Source: Tessaracoccus rhinocerotis
Lineage (GTDB): Bacteria > Actinomycetota > Actinomycetes > Propionibacteriales > Propionibacteriaceae
Length of the DNA stretch: 64,000 nt
Direction of reading: 5' to 3'
Assembly (NCBI RefSeq): GCF_007197885.1
Contig: NZ_VKKG01000005.1
Span: 1 to 64,000, forward strand
The translations under genes and the position numbers were made by a program. This document shows positions 24,411 through 31,601 of this stretch, in pieces (positions within the stretch are counted from its first letter, which is position 1; each line of letters opens with the position of its first letter). The notes beneath the pieces are model-generated. The model saw nothing but the letters and a program-made list of their open reading frames with translations, had not been told where the DNA came from and did no database searches.

Positions 24411-24908
24411 ATGATCAAGCTCGACGTCATCGGCATCAGGCTCACCTCCCCCGAGGACTCACCGGTCCTGTTGCTGCGCGAGCGCACCGGCTCCCGGCTG
24501 CTCCCAATCTGGATCTCCTCGGTGGACGCGGCGGGGATCGCGCTGCTGCTCGACGGCGAGAAGACGTTCCACCGGCCCCTGACGCACGACCTCCTGGCGA
24601 CCCTCCTGCTGGAGGTGGCCGACACCGAGGAACCAGGCGTGCTCAAGATCACCGAGATGCGCGACGGCGTCTTCCACGCCGTGCTCGAGGTGGGGGACCG
24701 CGCCTTCGACACCCGCCCCAGCGACGGCGTGAACATCGCCCTGAGACTCGGCTGGGGGATCGAGTGCGCCGAGCAGCTGATGGACCAGGTCGGGGTGGAG
24801 ATGGACGAGGGCGGCACCGACGAGGTGGAGCGGTTCCGCGAGTTCCTCGACTCCGTCAACCCGGACGACTTCGAGAACGACGAGTCAGATGGATCAAGTG
24901 AAGGTTGA
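24411..24908 (+). CDS. Bifunctional nuclease family protein (DUF151)
   Basis: 165 residues, matching the BFN domain: VIGIRLTSPEDSPVLLLRE, LLPIWISSVDAAGIALLLDG, RPLTHDLLATLLLE, and the SDGVNIALRLG strand, then an acidic tail. The family (Rv1829-like) is credited with DNase/RNase activity in plants; the bacterial role is unclear. It sits between two MerR regulators in the same order as in mycobacteria, supporting membership of the conserved block. Confidence 0.88.
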   Translation: MIKLDVIGIRLTSPEDSPVLLLRERTGSRLLPIWISSVDAAGIALLLDGEKTFHRPLTHDLLATLLLEVADTEEPGVLKITEMRDGVFHAVLEVGDRAFDTRPSDGVNIALRLGWGIECAEQLMDQVGVEMDEGGTDEVERFREFLDSVNPDDFENDESDGSSEG

Positions 24909-24957
24909 GGGTTTCGGCAGCCGCCGGAATGGATGGCGGCGAGTCTTGGGCGTGTCG

Positions 24958-25016
24958 TTGACCGGGGGCGCGGCCGAGGGTTAGCGTCGTCTGCATCGAC
25001 ATCAGTTACGTCGATG
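24958..25016 (+). promoter_or_regulatory. Promoter with possible MerR operator
   Basis: TTGACC (24958-24963) and TTAGCG (24981-24986) are 17 bases apart. Downstream, CATCGAC (24994-25000) and GTCGATG (25010-25016) form a perfect 7-base inverted repeat with a 9-base spacer, just ahead of the MerR gene start at 25046. Autoregulation is inference. Confidence 0.45.
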
Positions 25017-25045
25017 TCATTCATGGCAAGAGCGAGGGAAACGCA

Positions 25046-25621
25046 GTGTCGAAGAACGCAGGAAGTGCAAGTGGGCAGCCGCCGCTGCAGGATCTGCTGG
25101 TCGAGGGGGACTTCTCTCCGCTTCCGAGCGACTCCGGTTACCGCGGCCCCGTGGCCCACCGCGTCGCCGGCATCACCTACCGCCAGCTCGACTACTGGGC
25201 ACGCACCGGACTGGTCGTCCCCGAGATCCGCCAGGCGGGCGGCTCCGGCACCCAGCGGCTCTACTCCTTCCGTGACATCCTGCTCCTGCGCGTCGTGAAG
25301 CGCTTCCTCGACGTCGGCATCTCCCTGCAGCAGATCCGAGTGGCCATCGACCACCTCCGCGCCCGCGGCGTCGAGGACCTGACCGAGATCACCCTCCTCA
25401 GCGACGGGTTCAGCGTCTACGAGTGCACCTCGGCGAACGAGCTCTACGACCTCTCCAAGGGTGGCCAGGGCATGTTCCTGATCTCCGTCTCCAGTGTCTG
25501 GAAGGAGATCGAGGGCACCCTCAGCGCACTGCCCACCGAGCGTCCGGAGCACGAGGTGCCGGCGGTGGAGGGCGAAGTGATGGACGAACTGGCGGCCCGC
25601 CGCCGCACGCGCGCCGTCTGA
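25046..25621 (+). CDS. MerR-family regulator (Rv1830-like)
   Basis: 191 residues with a MerR DNA-binding domain at about 35-105 (VAHRVAGITYRQLDYWARTG, RLYSFRDILLLRVVKRFLD) and a C-terminal effector region (LTEITLLSDGFSVYECTS, DLLS-like helix, VWKEIEGTLSALP). It closes the Rv1822-Rv1830-like block. GTG 25046 is preceded by GCGAGGGA. The upstream palindrome may be its own binding site. Mycobacterial homologues affect growth control and drug tolerance; I infer a similar global role. Confidence 0.85.
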   Translation: MSKNAGSASGQPPLQDLLVEGDFSPLPSDSGYRGPVAHRVAGITYRQLDYWARTGLVVPEIRQAGGSGTQRLYSFRDILLLRVVKRFLDVGISLQQIRVAIDHLRARGVEDLTEITLLSDGFSVYECTSANELYDLSKGGQGMFLISVSSVWKEIEGTLSALPTERPEHEVPAVEGEVMDELAARRRTRAV

Positions 25622-25700
25622 GACCTGACTGGCAACCATTTTCGTCACTGGCTAGGGTTGTAAATGGGACCGAACGGTTCCCGTGAGCCCCAGGAGCCAA

Positions 25701-26534
25701 GTGAACAAGCCCACAGACCGCCGCAGCCGGCCGCAGATCGTCCTCGAGGTCCTCCGTCGGGAACAGATCGCGCCACACATGGTCAGGCTCCGGCTCGGCG
25801 GCGAGGACTTCGGGCGCTTCGAGGACAACCACTTCACCGACAAGTACGTCAAGCTCACGTTCGTGAAGGCGGGCCTCGGACTCGAACCTCCCTACGACCT
25901 GCCGGCCCTCCGCGAGCGCCTCGCCCCGGAGGACCGCCCCGTCACCCGCACCTACACGGTCCGTGAGGTCAACCCGGACGAGCGCTGGATCTCCATCGAC
26001 TTCGTCGTGCACGGCGATGACGGCATCGCCGGCCCCTGGGCGGCGCGGGTGCAGCCGGGGGAGCGGGTCAGCTTCGGTGGTCCCGGAGGGGGCTACGTCC
26101 CGGACCCGGACGCAGACTGGTACCTGTTCACCGGTGATGAGAGCGCCCTGCCCGCCATCGCCGCCGCGCTCGAGGCCCTGCAGGCCGACTCGGTCGGGGA
26201 CGCGCTGCTCGAGGTCTCCGGCCCGGCCGACGAGATCGACCTCGCCGCGCCCGAGGGCGTGCGGATCCAGTGGCTCCACCGAGGGGACGCCGTCGCCGGG
26301 ACCTCGAACGTGCTGCCCGACGCCGTCGCCAACCACCCGTGGCGCCCCGGCCGGGTGCAGGTCTTCGCCCACGGCGAGCGCGGAGCCGTCAAGGCGCAGC
26401 GGGACACGCTGTTCAAGGTGCACGGGCTCGACCGGTCCCAGGTCTCCATCTCCGGCTACTGGGCGCAGGGCCGCACCGAGGACCGGTTCCAGGCCGAGAA
26501 GCGTGAGCCGGTAGGACAGATCTTCGAGCCCTGA
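25701..26534 (+). CDS. Siderophore-interacting FAD-binding reductase (SIP family)
   Basis: 277 residues. The FAD-binding barrel has RPVTRTYTVREV and VHGDDGIAGPWAARVQPGERV, and the SIP NAD(P)-binding half has YLFTGDESALPAIAAALEAL and the C-terminal SISGYWAQGRTEDRF. These enzymes reduce ferric siderophores in the cytoplasm to release iron. GTG 25701 with AGGAG at 25692-25696 is chosen over GTG 25683; a TAGGGT -10 at 25653-25658 gives a leader of about 36 bases. No DtxR/IdeR-type box was recognised upstream. Confidence 0.88.
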   Translation: MNKPTDRRSRPQIVLEVLRREQIAPHMVRLRLGGEDFGRFEDNHFTDKYVKLTFVKAGLGLEPPYDLPALRERLAPEDRPVTRTYTVREVNPDERWISIDFVVHGDDGIAGPWAARVQPGERVSFGGPGGGYVPDPDADWYLFTGDESALPAIAAALEALQADSVGDALLEVSGPADEIDLAAPEGVRIQWLHRGDAVAGTSNVLPDAVANHPWRPGRVQVFAHGERGAVKAQRDTLFKVHGLDRSQVSISGYWAQGRTEDRFQAEKREPVGQIFEP

Positions 26535-26540
26535 CACGGA

Positions 26541-26546
26541 TAGGGT
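26541..26546 (+). promoter_or_regulatory. -10 box for leaderless yihY-like gene
   Basis: TAGGGT ends 7 bases before ATG 26553. The gap from the previous stop is only 18 bases, so the box is inserted between two closely packed genes. Confidence 0.5.
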
Positions 26547-26552
26547 CGGCGC

Positions 26553-27806
26553 ATGAAGGAACGCATCGAGAAGATCATGCGGACGCCGGTGGTGGCGCAC
26601 ATCCTGGCGGCCAACGAACGCTACAACAAGCGGCTGGGGCCACAGTTCGCCGCCGCCGTCACCTACTTCTCGGTGCTGTCGATGGTCCCGATCCTGCTGT
26701 TCGCGATCGCCATGACGGGCCTGACGCTCACCGTCCTGCGGCCGGACCTGCTTCCGGTGGTGCAGGACCTGATGACCGAGCAGTTGGGCGACGACGACGC
26801 CGCTGAGTCGATCAAGGGCTTCATCAACGAGACCTTCAATCAGTGGCGCACCTACCTCGGCGTCTCGCTGCTGACCGCCGCCTATTCCGGCTCCAACTGG
26901 GTGGGGAACCTGAAGCGGGCCTTCCGCGCGATGTGGCGCGACAAGTTCGCCGACGCCAGTATCAAGCGCAACTTCTTCCTCGAGATCCTCGAGAACCTGC
27001 TCATCTTCATCGGCCTGCTGCTCAGCGTCGCGGTGGCCTTCGGCGTCACCAATGCCGGCGGCGCCTTCTCTGAATCCGTGATCGGGTGGCTGGGGCTGGA
27101 ACACGTCCCCGGCATCGGGATCCTGCTGCGGGTTGGCACCATCGTGCTGGTGCTGTTGGCGAGCTGGCTGCTGTTCGCCTTCCTGTTCCTCGTGTTCCCG
27201 GGTGAGGGGGCACCGCTCAAGGTCTGGCTGGCGGGAACGTTGATCGGCGCCGTAGCCGTCACGGCAATCCAGCAACTGGCGGGACTGTTGATCGCGGTGT
27301 TCTCGGGCAACCAGGGCGCGGGGGTCTTCGGGCCGGTGATCATCATCATGCTGCTGTTCAACGTCCTCGCCACCGTGATCCTGATGGTCGCAGCCTGGGT
27401 GGGGACGTCGAACACCTGGGAGGCGGCCCTGGCCAGGAAGGAGGCCGAGAAGGCGGCGGGCGTCGAGTCCACAGATGACACCGGCATCGACGAGGCCGAG
27501 GAGCAGGCCGAGGAGCAGGCCGAGGCGGAGGCCCCCGCGGCTGCACTGCCCCAGACACCGAAGTCGTGGGCCGACAAGCGCAGGCAGGAGCGGTGGGCGG
27601 CCCGCAAGCCGCTGGACGACCTCCGTGCCGTCAACTACGACCCCGAGGCCCCGCCCGAGCCCGCCGTCGCACCCGACGTGCCCCAGGACGTCGCCGCCCG
27701 CAGCGTGAAGGTGGGGATGGGCGTCGGCTGGGGCGTCGGAGCTGCCACCGGCGTCGGGATCGGTGCCGTGATCGCCGCACTGGTGGGGCGGCTGACCGGC
27801 CGCTGA
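26553..27806 (+). CDS. YihY/BrkB-family membrane protein with long acidic C-terminal extension
   Basis: 417 residues. Residues 1-300 hold the six-helix YihY/virulence factor BrkB core (QFAAAVTYFSVLSMVPILLF, LLTAAYSGSNWVGNLKRAFR, GAVAVTAIQQLAGLLIAVFS, VFGPVIIIMLLFNVLATVIL). About 300-370 is an Ala/Glu-rich cytoplasmic stretch with an EEQAEEQAEAEAP repeat, and the protein ends with a Gly-rich hydrophobic segment (GVGWGVGAATGVGIGAVIAA) that could be a seventh helix or glycine-zipper. The family has no settled function. The Gly-rich end is unusual and may promote oligomerisation. Confidence 0.82.
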   Translation: MKERIEKIMRTPVVAHILAANERYNKRLGPQFAAAVTYFSVLSMVPILLFAIAMTGLTLTVLRPDLLPVVQDLMTEQLGDDDAAESIKGFINETFNQWRTYLGVSLLTAAYSGSNWVGNLKRAFRAMWRDKFADASIKRNFFLEILENLLIFIGLLLSVAVAFGVTNAGGAFSESVIGWLGLEHVPGIGILLRVGTIVLVLLASWLLFAFLFLVFPGEGAPLKVWLAGTLIGAVAVTAIQQLAGLLIAVFSGNQGAGVFGPVIIIMLLFNVLATVILMVAAWVGTSNTWEAALARKEAEKAAGVESTDDTGIDEAEEQAEEQAEAEAPAAALPQTPKSWADKRRQERWAARKPLDDLRAVNYDPEAPPEPAVAPDVPQDVAARSVKVGMGVGWGVGAATGVGIGAVIAALVGRLTGR

Positions 27807-27813
27807 GGCCGGT

Positions 27814-28692
27814 TCAGCTGTGGTGGACCTCCGTGGGGTCGTTCCACACGGTGTAGCCCTCGGCGGCCTCGATCCCGTACAGCCGCGCGAGGTTCAGGAT
27901 CTTGCGCGCGCGCGCCAGCCTCGGGATGTCGGAGCCGTCGCGGATCTCACCGCCATCTGCCTCGAACTCGGCCAGGAACGAGTTCGCCCATGAGATGTCG
28001 GCCTGCGAGGGCGAGAGGATCTCGTTCACGATCGGAGCCTGCTCCGGGTTGAGGCAGATCTTGCCGGTCATGCCGAACTGGGCCGTGACTCCGGCCGCGT
28101 CAGCCAGTGCCACGCCGAGCGCGCCGACGGCGGGTCCGTCGATCGGGCCCGGGAGCCCGGCACCGCGCGAGGCGATCGTGAACTGCGACCGGGTGTAGGC
28201 CAGGATCATCGGGTCGTCGTCGAAGCCGGTGTCGCGGCGGTAGTCGCCCAACCCGAAGCCGAGCCGGAACGTGGGCCGGGCCTCGGCGATGGCCTGCAGC
28301 TGCTGCACGCCTCGGGCGGTCTCCACCAGCGCCACGATCCTGGTCCCCGGCAGCAGCTCCGCGGTCCGAAGCACCGCCTCCGGCGACTCCACCATCGCCA
28401 GCATGACGCCCTGCAGGCCGTCGCAGGTGGCGAGCTCCCGGCAGTCCTTCTCCCACCACTCGGTGCCGAACCCGTTGATCCGGACCCAGGCGCCGTGCCC
28501 GGTGGACAGCCACTCGACGGCGTTCGCGAGCGCCTCCTCCTTCCGGTTGGGGGCCACCCCGTCCTCGATGTCCAGCACGTTCGAGTCGGCTTGCGAGTTC
28601 TCCGCGATGCGGAAGCGGTTGGTGTGCGTACCATTCACCAGCAACCAGGAGCGGGCGAACTCGGGTCCGAGACTGTTCTTCGTCACAGGCAT
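27814..28692 (-). CDS. HpcH/HpaI aldolase/citrate lyase beta-like protein
   Basis: 292 residues of the CitE-like TIM barrel. LDIEDGVAPNRKEEA carries the Asp/Glu metal site, AWVRINGFGTEWWE the conserved Arg-x-Asn, then ALVETARGVQQL and FGLGDYRRDTGF with the second acidic ligand. Such proteins cleave or form C-C bonds of CoA thioesters (malyl-CoA, citramalyl-CoA) with magnesium. No CitD/CitF subunits accompany it, so it is more likely a stand-alone lyase or thioesterase than citrate lyase. AAGGAGG precedes ATG 28692. It is separated from the PFK gene by a strong terminator. Confidence 0.8.
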   Translation of the reverse strand: MPVTKNSLGPEFARSWLLVNGTHTNRFRIAENSQADSNVLDIEDGVAPNRKEEALANAVEWLSTGHGAWVRINGFGTEWWEKDCRELATCDGLQGVMLAMVESPEAVLRTAELLPGTRIVALVETARGVQQLQAIAEARPTFRLGFGLGDYRRDTGFDDDPMILAYTRSQFTIASRGAGLPGPIDGPAVGALGVALADAAGVTAQFGMTGKICLNPEQAPIVNEILSPSQADISWANSFLAEFEADGGEIRDGSDIPRLARARKILNLARLYGIEAAEGYTVWNDPTEVHHS

Positions 28693-28748
28693 CCTCCTTG
28701 ATGTGTGCTCGGGTTCAAGCTAGCCAAGAACCCGCAGACGACACAAAA

Positions 28749-28787
28749 CGACCGTCGCGTCGTCCATGACGGACGACGCGACGGTCG
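28749..28787 (-). terminator. Rho-independent terminator after PPi-phosphofructokinase gene
   Basis: A perfect 17-base stem (28749-28765 with 28771-28787) and a 5-base loop is followed on the minus strand by TTTTGTGT. It is 20 bases past the PFK stop and isolates the downstream CitE-like gene. Confidence 0.9.
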
Positions 28788-28806
28788 GGAACGAATTTCC
28801 GGTACC

Positions 28807-30027
28807 TCAGTGGGCGGGAGCCGGCTTCGGTGCGTCCTGGCCGATGCCGTCGAGCATGGCGGTGTACCAGTCGGTGCTGATGTCGAACGCCTTGCCGCCG
28901 GCGATCCGGTCGAACGCGATGGCCGAGAGCTTGTCGCCGTTCTCCTCGTCCTGGCCGACCACGCCGGCCTCCCCGCGCAGGGCGCAGTCGACGGCGAGGT
29001 CGGTGCACTCCCTGATCAGTGCCAGGTCCGCGTCGTTGGCGGCTGCGGAGCGCGAGAAGTAGCCCGACTTCTGGACCATGACCTTCTCCGCGTCGAGGCG
29101 CTTGGCGAACTTGTCGGCGAACCACTTGCCGGGGTTGACCTTGTCCAGCTTGACGTGGCCGAACGGGTCGCGCGGGACCTCCTCCCCGGCCGCCTCCAGC
29201 TCGGCGACGATGGCGTCGAGACCGGCGCCCTCGGACAGGAAGATGGTGACGTTGCCCACCTCGTCCATCACCTTGCCGAGGCGCTCGGCCTCGCGCGCGA
29301 TGTCGATTTCGGCCTCGGGGACGTAGACGGCGTGCACGTCCCACGCCTCGCGGCTCAGGCCGATCTCGGGCAGCCATTCCTGCGTGTCGAGCCACTTGCG
29401 GTACTCGGCCGCGGTGGCGGCGGTCAGCCAGCCGCAGTGGCGGCCCATGACCTCGTGGATGATCAGCATGCGCGAGCCGGAGTTGTGCTCTGCGACGACG
29501 TTGCGGGCGAAGATGGCGCCCTGCTCTGCGGCGGTCCAAGCACCCAGGGACTGCTTGATCGGGATCACGTCGTTGTCGATGGTCTTCGGCAGACCCACCA
29601 CCGTGAGGGGGTAGTCGTTGCTCGCGAGGAAGGCCGCGAGGTCCGCGGCGGTGGTGTTGGTGTCGTCGCCACCGATGGTGTGCAGGACGTCGACGCCGTC
29701 GGCGACGAGGCGGTCGGCGGCCACCTTCAGCGGGTCCTCGCCCTCCTGGACGAGCCCGCGCTTGACGAGGTCCTTGACGTTGGTGAGCTTGACCCGCGAG
29801 TTGCCGACGGGCGAGCCGCCGAACTTGTGGAGCAGTGCGGCGTTCTTGCGGACGCTGTCAGTGACCTCGAGGTAGTCACCCTTGAGCAGGCCCTGGTAGC
29901 CGTGGCGGTAGGCGATGATCTCGACCTCGGGGGCGATCTCGGTGTAGCGCTCGATCAGGCCGCCGATGGCGGACGAGAGGCAGGGCGCGAAGCCGCCGGC
30001 AGTGAGGATGGCTACCTTCTGGACCAT
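28807..30027 (-). CDS. Diphosphate-dependent 6-phosphofructokinase
   Basis: 406 residues. AILTAGGFAPCLSS opens the nucleotide/PPi loop; IGGDDTNTTAADLA has Asp where ATP enzymes have Gly in GGDGS, and LPKTIDNDVIP has the PPi-type lysine. Both substitutions mark use of pyrophosphate rather than ATP. MGRHCGWLTA is the conserved substrate site. It interconverts fructose 6-phosphate and fructose 1,6-bisphosphate reversibly in glycolysis and gluconeogenesis; propionibacteria are a classic case. ATG 30027 is chosen because AAAGGAA precedes it and the family starts at MVQKVAILT; the open frame upstream to 30123 has no homologous content. Confidence 0.93.
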   Translation of the reverse strand: MVQKVAILTAGGFAPCLSSAIGGLIERYTEIAPEVEIIAYRHGYQGLLKGDYLEVTDSVRKNAALLHKFGGSPVGNSRVKLTNVKDLVKRGLVQEGEDPLKVAADRLVADGVDVLHTIGGDDTNTTAADLAAFLASNDYPLTVVGLPKTIDNDVIPIKQSLGAWTAAEQGAIFARNVVAEHNSGSRMLIIHEVMGRHCGWLTAATAAEYRKWLDTQEWLPEIGLSREAWDVHAVYVPEAEIDIAREAERLGKVMDEVGNVTIFLSEGAGLDAIVAELEAAGEEVPRDPFGHVKLDKVNPGKWFADKFAKRLDAEKVMVQKSGYFSRSAAANDADLALIRECTDLAVDCALRGEAGVVGQDEENGDKLSAIAFDRIAGGKAFDISTDWYTAMLDGIGQDAPKPAPAH

Positions 30028-30164
30028 GGGATTCCTTTCGGAAGTGGGTTCTGACACGCCCAGCCTAGGGCACCCGACACCGGGCACGCCCACCGGGTTC
30101 CGGGCACCGGGCAAGTTGTCCACACCCCCGCCCGAAGGGTCGTCCGAGTGATCCCCCCGAGTGG

Positions 30165-30170
30165 CAGGAT
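30165..30170 (+). promoter_or_regulatory. -10-like box for TadE-like gene
   Basis: CAGGAT ends 8 bases before GTG 30178. It is a weaker match (C at position 1) than the other leaderless boxes here. Confidence 0.35.
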
Positions 30171-30177
30171 CCGGTAG

Positions 30178-30540
30178 GTGAGCAACGAGCGCGGACTCAG
30201 CGGTGGCGTCCAGGTGGCGCTGCTGTTCCCCGTCGCCTTCAGCGTGCTGCTGCTGGCCCTGCAGTGGGCGTTCGTGTCCTGGGCGGACGCGACGGCACTG
30301 GCTGCAGCCCAGGACGGCGCCCGGGTGGCTGCCGGCTTCGAGGGCAACGCGGATGCGGGGGACCGAGTCGCCTCAGAGGCGGCGGACAACGGCTCGCTGA
30401 CCGCGATGACGGTCTACGTCCAGCGCGGCGCCGTGCTGACGACTGTCACCGTCTCGGGCAGGTCCGTCTCCGTGGTGCCCGGGTGGGCCCCGCTGGTCAC
30501 CAAGTCTGCGGAGTTCCCCACCGAGAGGTTGACCCGATGA
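30178..30540 (+). CDS. TadE-like pilus assembly/secretion-associated protein (1)
   Basis: 120 residues: a short basic N-terminus with Gly before a hydrophobic helix (VQVALLFPVAFSVLLLALQW), then ALAAAQDGARVAAG, typical of TadE-type pseudopilins in Flp/Tad pili. The rest is a small beta-rich domain. Prepilin peptidase could process it at the Gly-Gly before VQVALLFP; an enzyme of that family is encoded at 54395. It overlaps the second TadE-like gene by four bases (ATGA). Confidence 0.75.
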   Translation: MSNERGLSGGVQVALLFPVAFSVLLLALQWAFVSWADATALAAAQDGARVAAGFEGNADAGDRVASEAADNGSLTAMTVYVQRGAVLTTVTVSGRSVSVVPGWAPLVTKSAEFPTERLTR

Positions 30541-30959
30541 GACGCCGTGACCAGCGCGGGATGGCCGTTTCCATCGAGGCCGCTGTGGTGATCCCGGCAT
30601 TGATCCTGTTCGTCGGGCTCGTGGTCATTCTCGCCCGTGACGCCCTGGCGCAGCAGGCCGTCGGCGCGGCCGCGGCACAGGCTGCGAGGTCCGCCTCCAT
30701 CGAGCGCACGGTGGGCGAGGCCCGGGCCGCCGCAGCCGCCACGGCCGAGGCCGCCCTCCGCGACGGGAACATCGAGTGCTCGCAGCGAGCCGTCACGCTC
30801 GACGCCCGCGCCCTGGCCGCTCCGCTTGGCGCGGCTGCGCGGGTCTCCGTCACCGTGACGTGCACCGTCGCCCACGATTTCGGATTCCCCGGGTTCCCCT
30901 CGGAGCACACCATCGTCCAGACCCGTGAGTCGCCTGTGGACACCTACCGTGGACGCTAG
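30537..30959 (+). CDS. TadE-like pilus assembly/secretion-associated protein (2)
   Basis: 140 residues: basic start (RRRDQRGMAVSIEAAVVIP), a single hydrophobic helix (AALILFVGLVVILARD-type), AAAQAARSASIERTV and two cysteines in the C-terminal domain. The E five residues into the helix region (SIEAAVVIP) is the TadE/F pilin-like signature. ATG 30537 is coupled to the preceding gene. Its TAG stop is reused as the start of a TAGGCT -10 box. Confidence 0.78.
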   Translation: MRRRDQRGMAVSIEAAVVIPALILFVGLVVILARDALAQQAVGAAAAQAARSASIERTVGEARAAAAATAEAALRDGNIECSQRAVTLDARALAAPLGAAARVSVTVTCTVAHDFGFPGFPSEHTIVQTRESPVDTYRGR

Positions 30960-30962
30960 GCT
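30957..30962 (+). promoter_or_regulatory. -10 box built on the stop codon of the TadE-like gene
   Basis: TAGGCT begins with the TAG stop (30957-30959) and ends 7 bases before ATG 30969: the same arrangement as at pimA. Confidence 0.55.
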
Positions 30963-30968
30963 GAGGTG

Positions 30969-31589
30969 ATGGCTCAGTACTACGACGTGCACCCTGACAA
31001 TCCCCAACCCAGGTCGCTCGCGCAGGTGAGCAAGATCCTCTCCGACGGAGGCCTGGTGGCCTATCCGACGGACTCCTGCTACGCGCTCGGCTGCCTGCTC
31101 GGCAACGCGGAGGGACTCGAACGGATCCGCCGCATCCGAAAGCTCGACGACAAGCACCACTTCACACTTGTGGTCGACCGCTTCGCCCAGCTCGGGCCCT
31201 GGGTGGACATGAGCAACCGAGACTTCCGCGCGGTCAAGGCCGCCACCCCCGGGAGCTACACGTTCATCCTGCACGCCACCCGGGAGGTGCCGAAGATGAT
31301 GCAGCACCCAAAGAAGAAGTCCGTGGGCGTGCGCATCCCGAACCACCGGACCACGCTCGCACTGTTGGAGACCCTCGGGGCGCCACTGATGAGCTCCACG
31401 CTCCTGCTTCCCGGACACGAGGACCCGCCCACCGACGGCTGGACCGTCAAGGAACTCCTGGACAACGAGGTGGACGCGGTACTGGACTCGGGCGACTGCG
31501 GCGTCGAGCCGACGACCGTGGTGGACCTCACCGGTGACGTGCCGGAGGTCGTCCGGGTGGGCGCAGGGGACCCGTCTCTGTTCGAGTGA
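30969..31589 (+). CDS. Sua5/YciO/YrdC-family protein (L-threonylcarbamoyladenylate synthase-like)
   Basis: 206 residues matching the YrdC fold: ILSDGGLVAYPTDSCYALGC, RKLDDKHHFTLVV, ATPGSYTFILHAT, KSVGVRIPNH and ATTVVDLTG-like PTTVVDLTGDVPEVVRVGAG. YrdC/TsaC makes threonylcarbamoyl-AMP for tRNA t6A modification; this shorter YciO-like branch without a Sua5 domain may do so or have another role. ATG 30969 is preferred to GTG 30966 because the -10 box is spaced for it. Confidence 0.82.
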   Translation: MAQYYDVHPDNPQPRSLAQVSKILSDGGLVAYPTDSCYALGCLLGNAEGLERIRRIRKLDDKHHFTLVVDRFAQLGPWVDMSNRDFRAVKAATPGSYTFILHATREVPKMMQHPKKKSVGVRIPNHRTTLALLETLGAPLMSSTLLLPGHEDPPTDGWTVKELLDNEVDAVLDSGDCGVEPTTVVDLTGDVPEVVRVGAGDPSLFE

Positions 31590-31601
31590 GCCCGACGGCG
31601 C

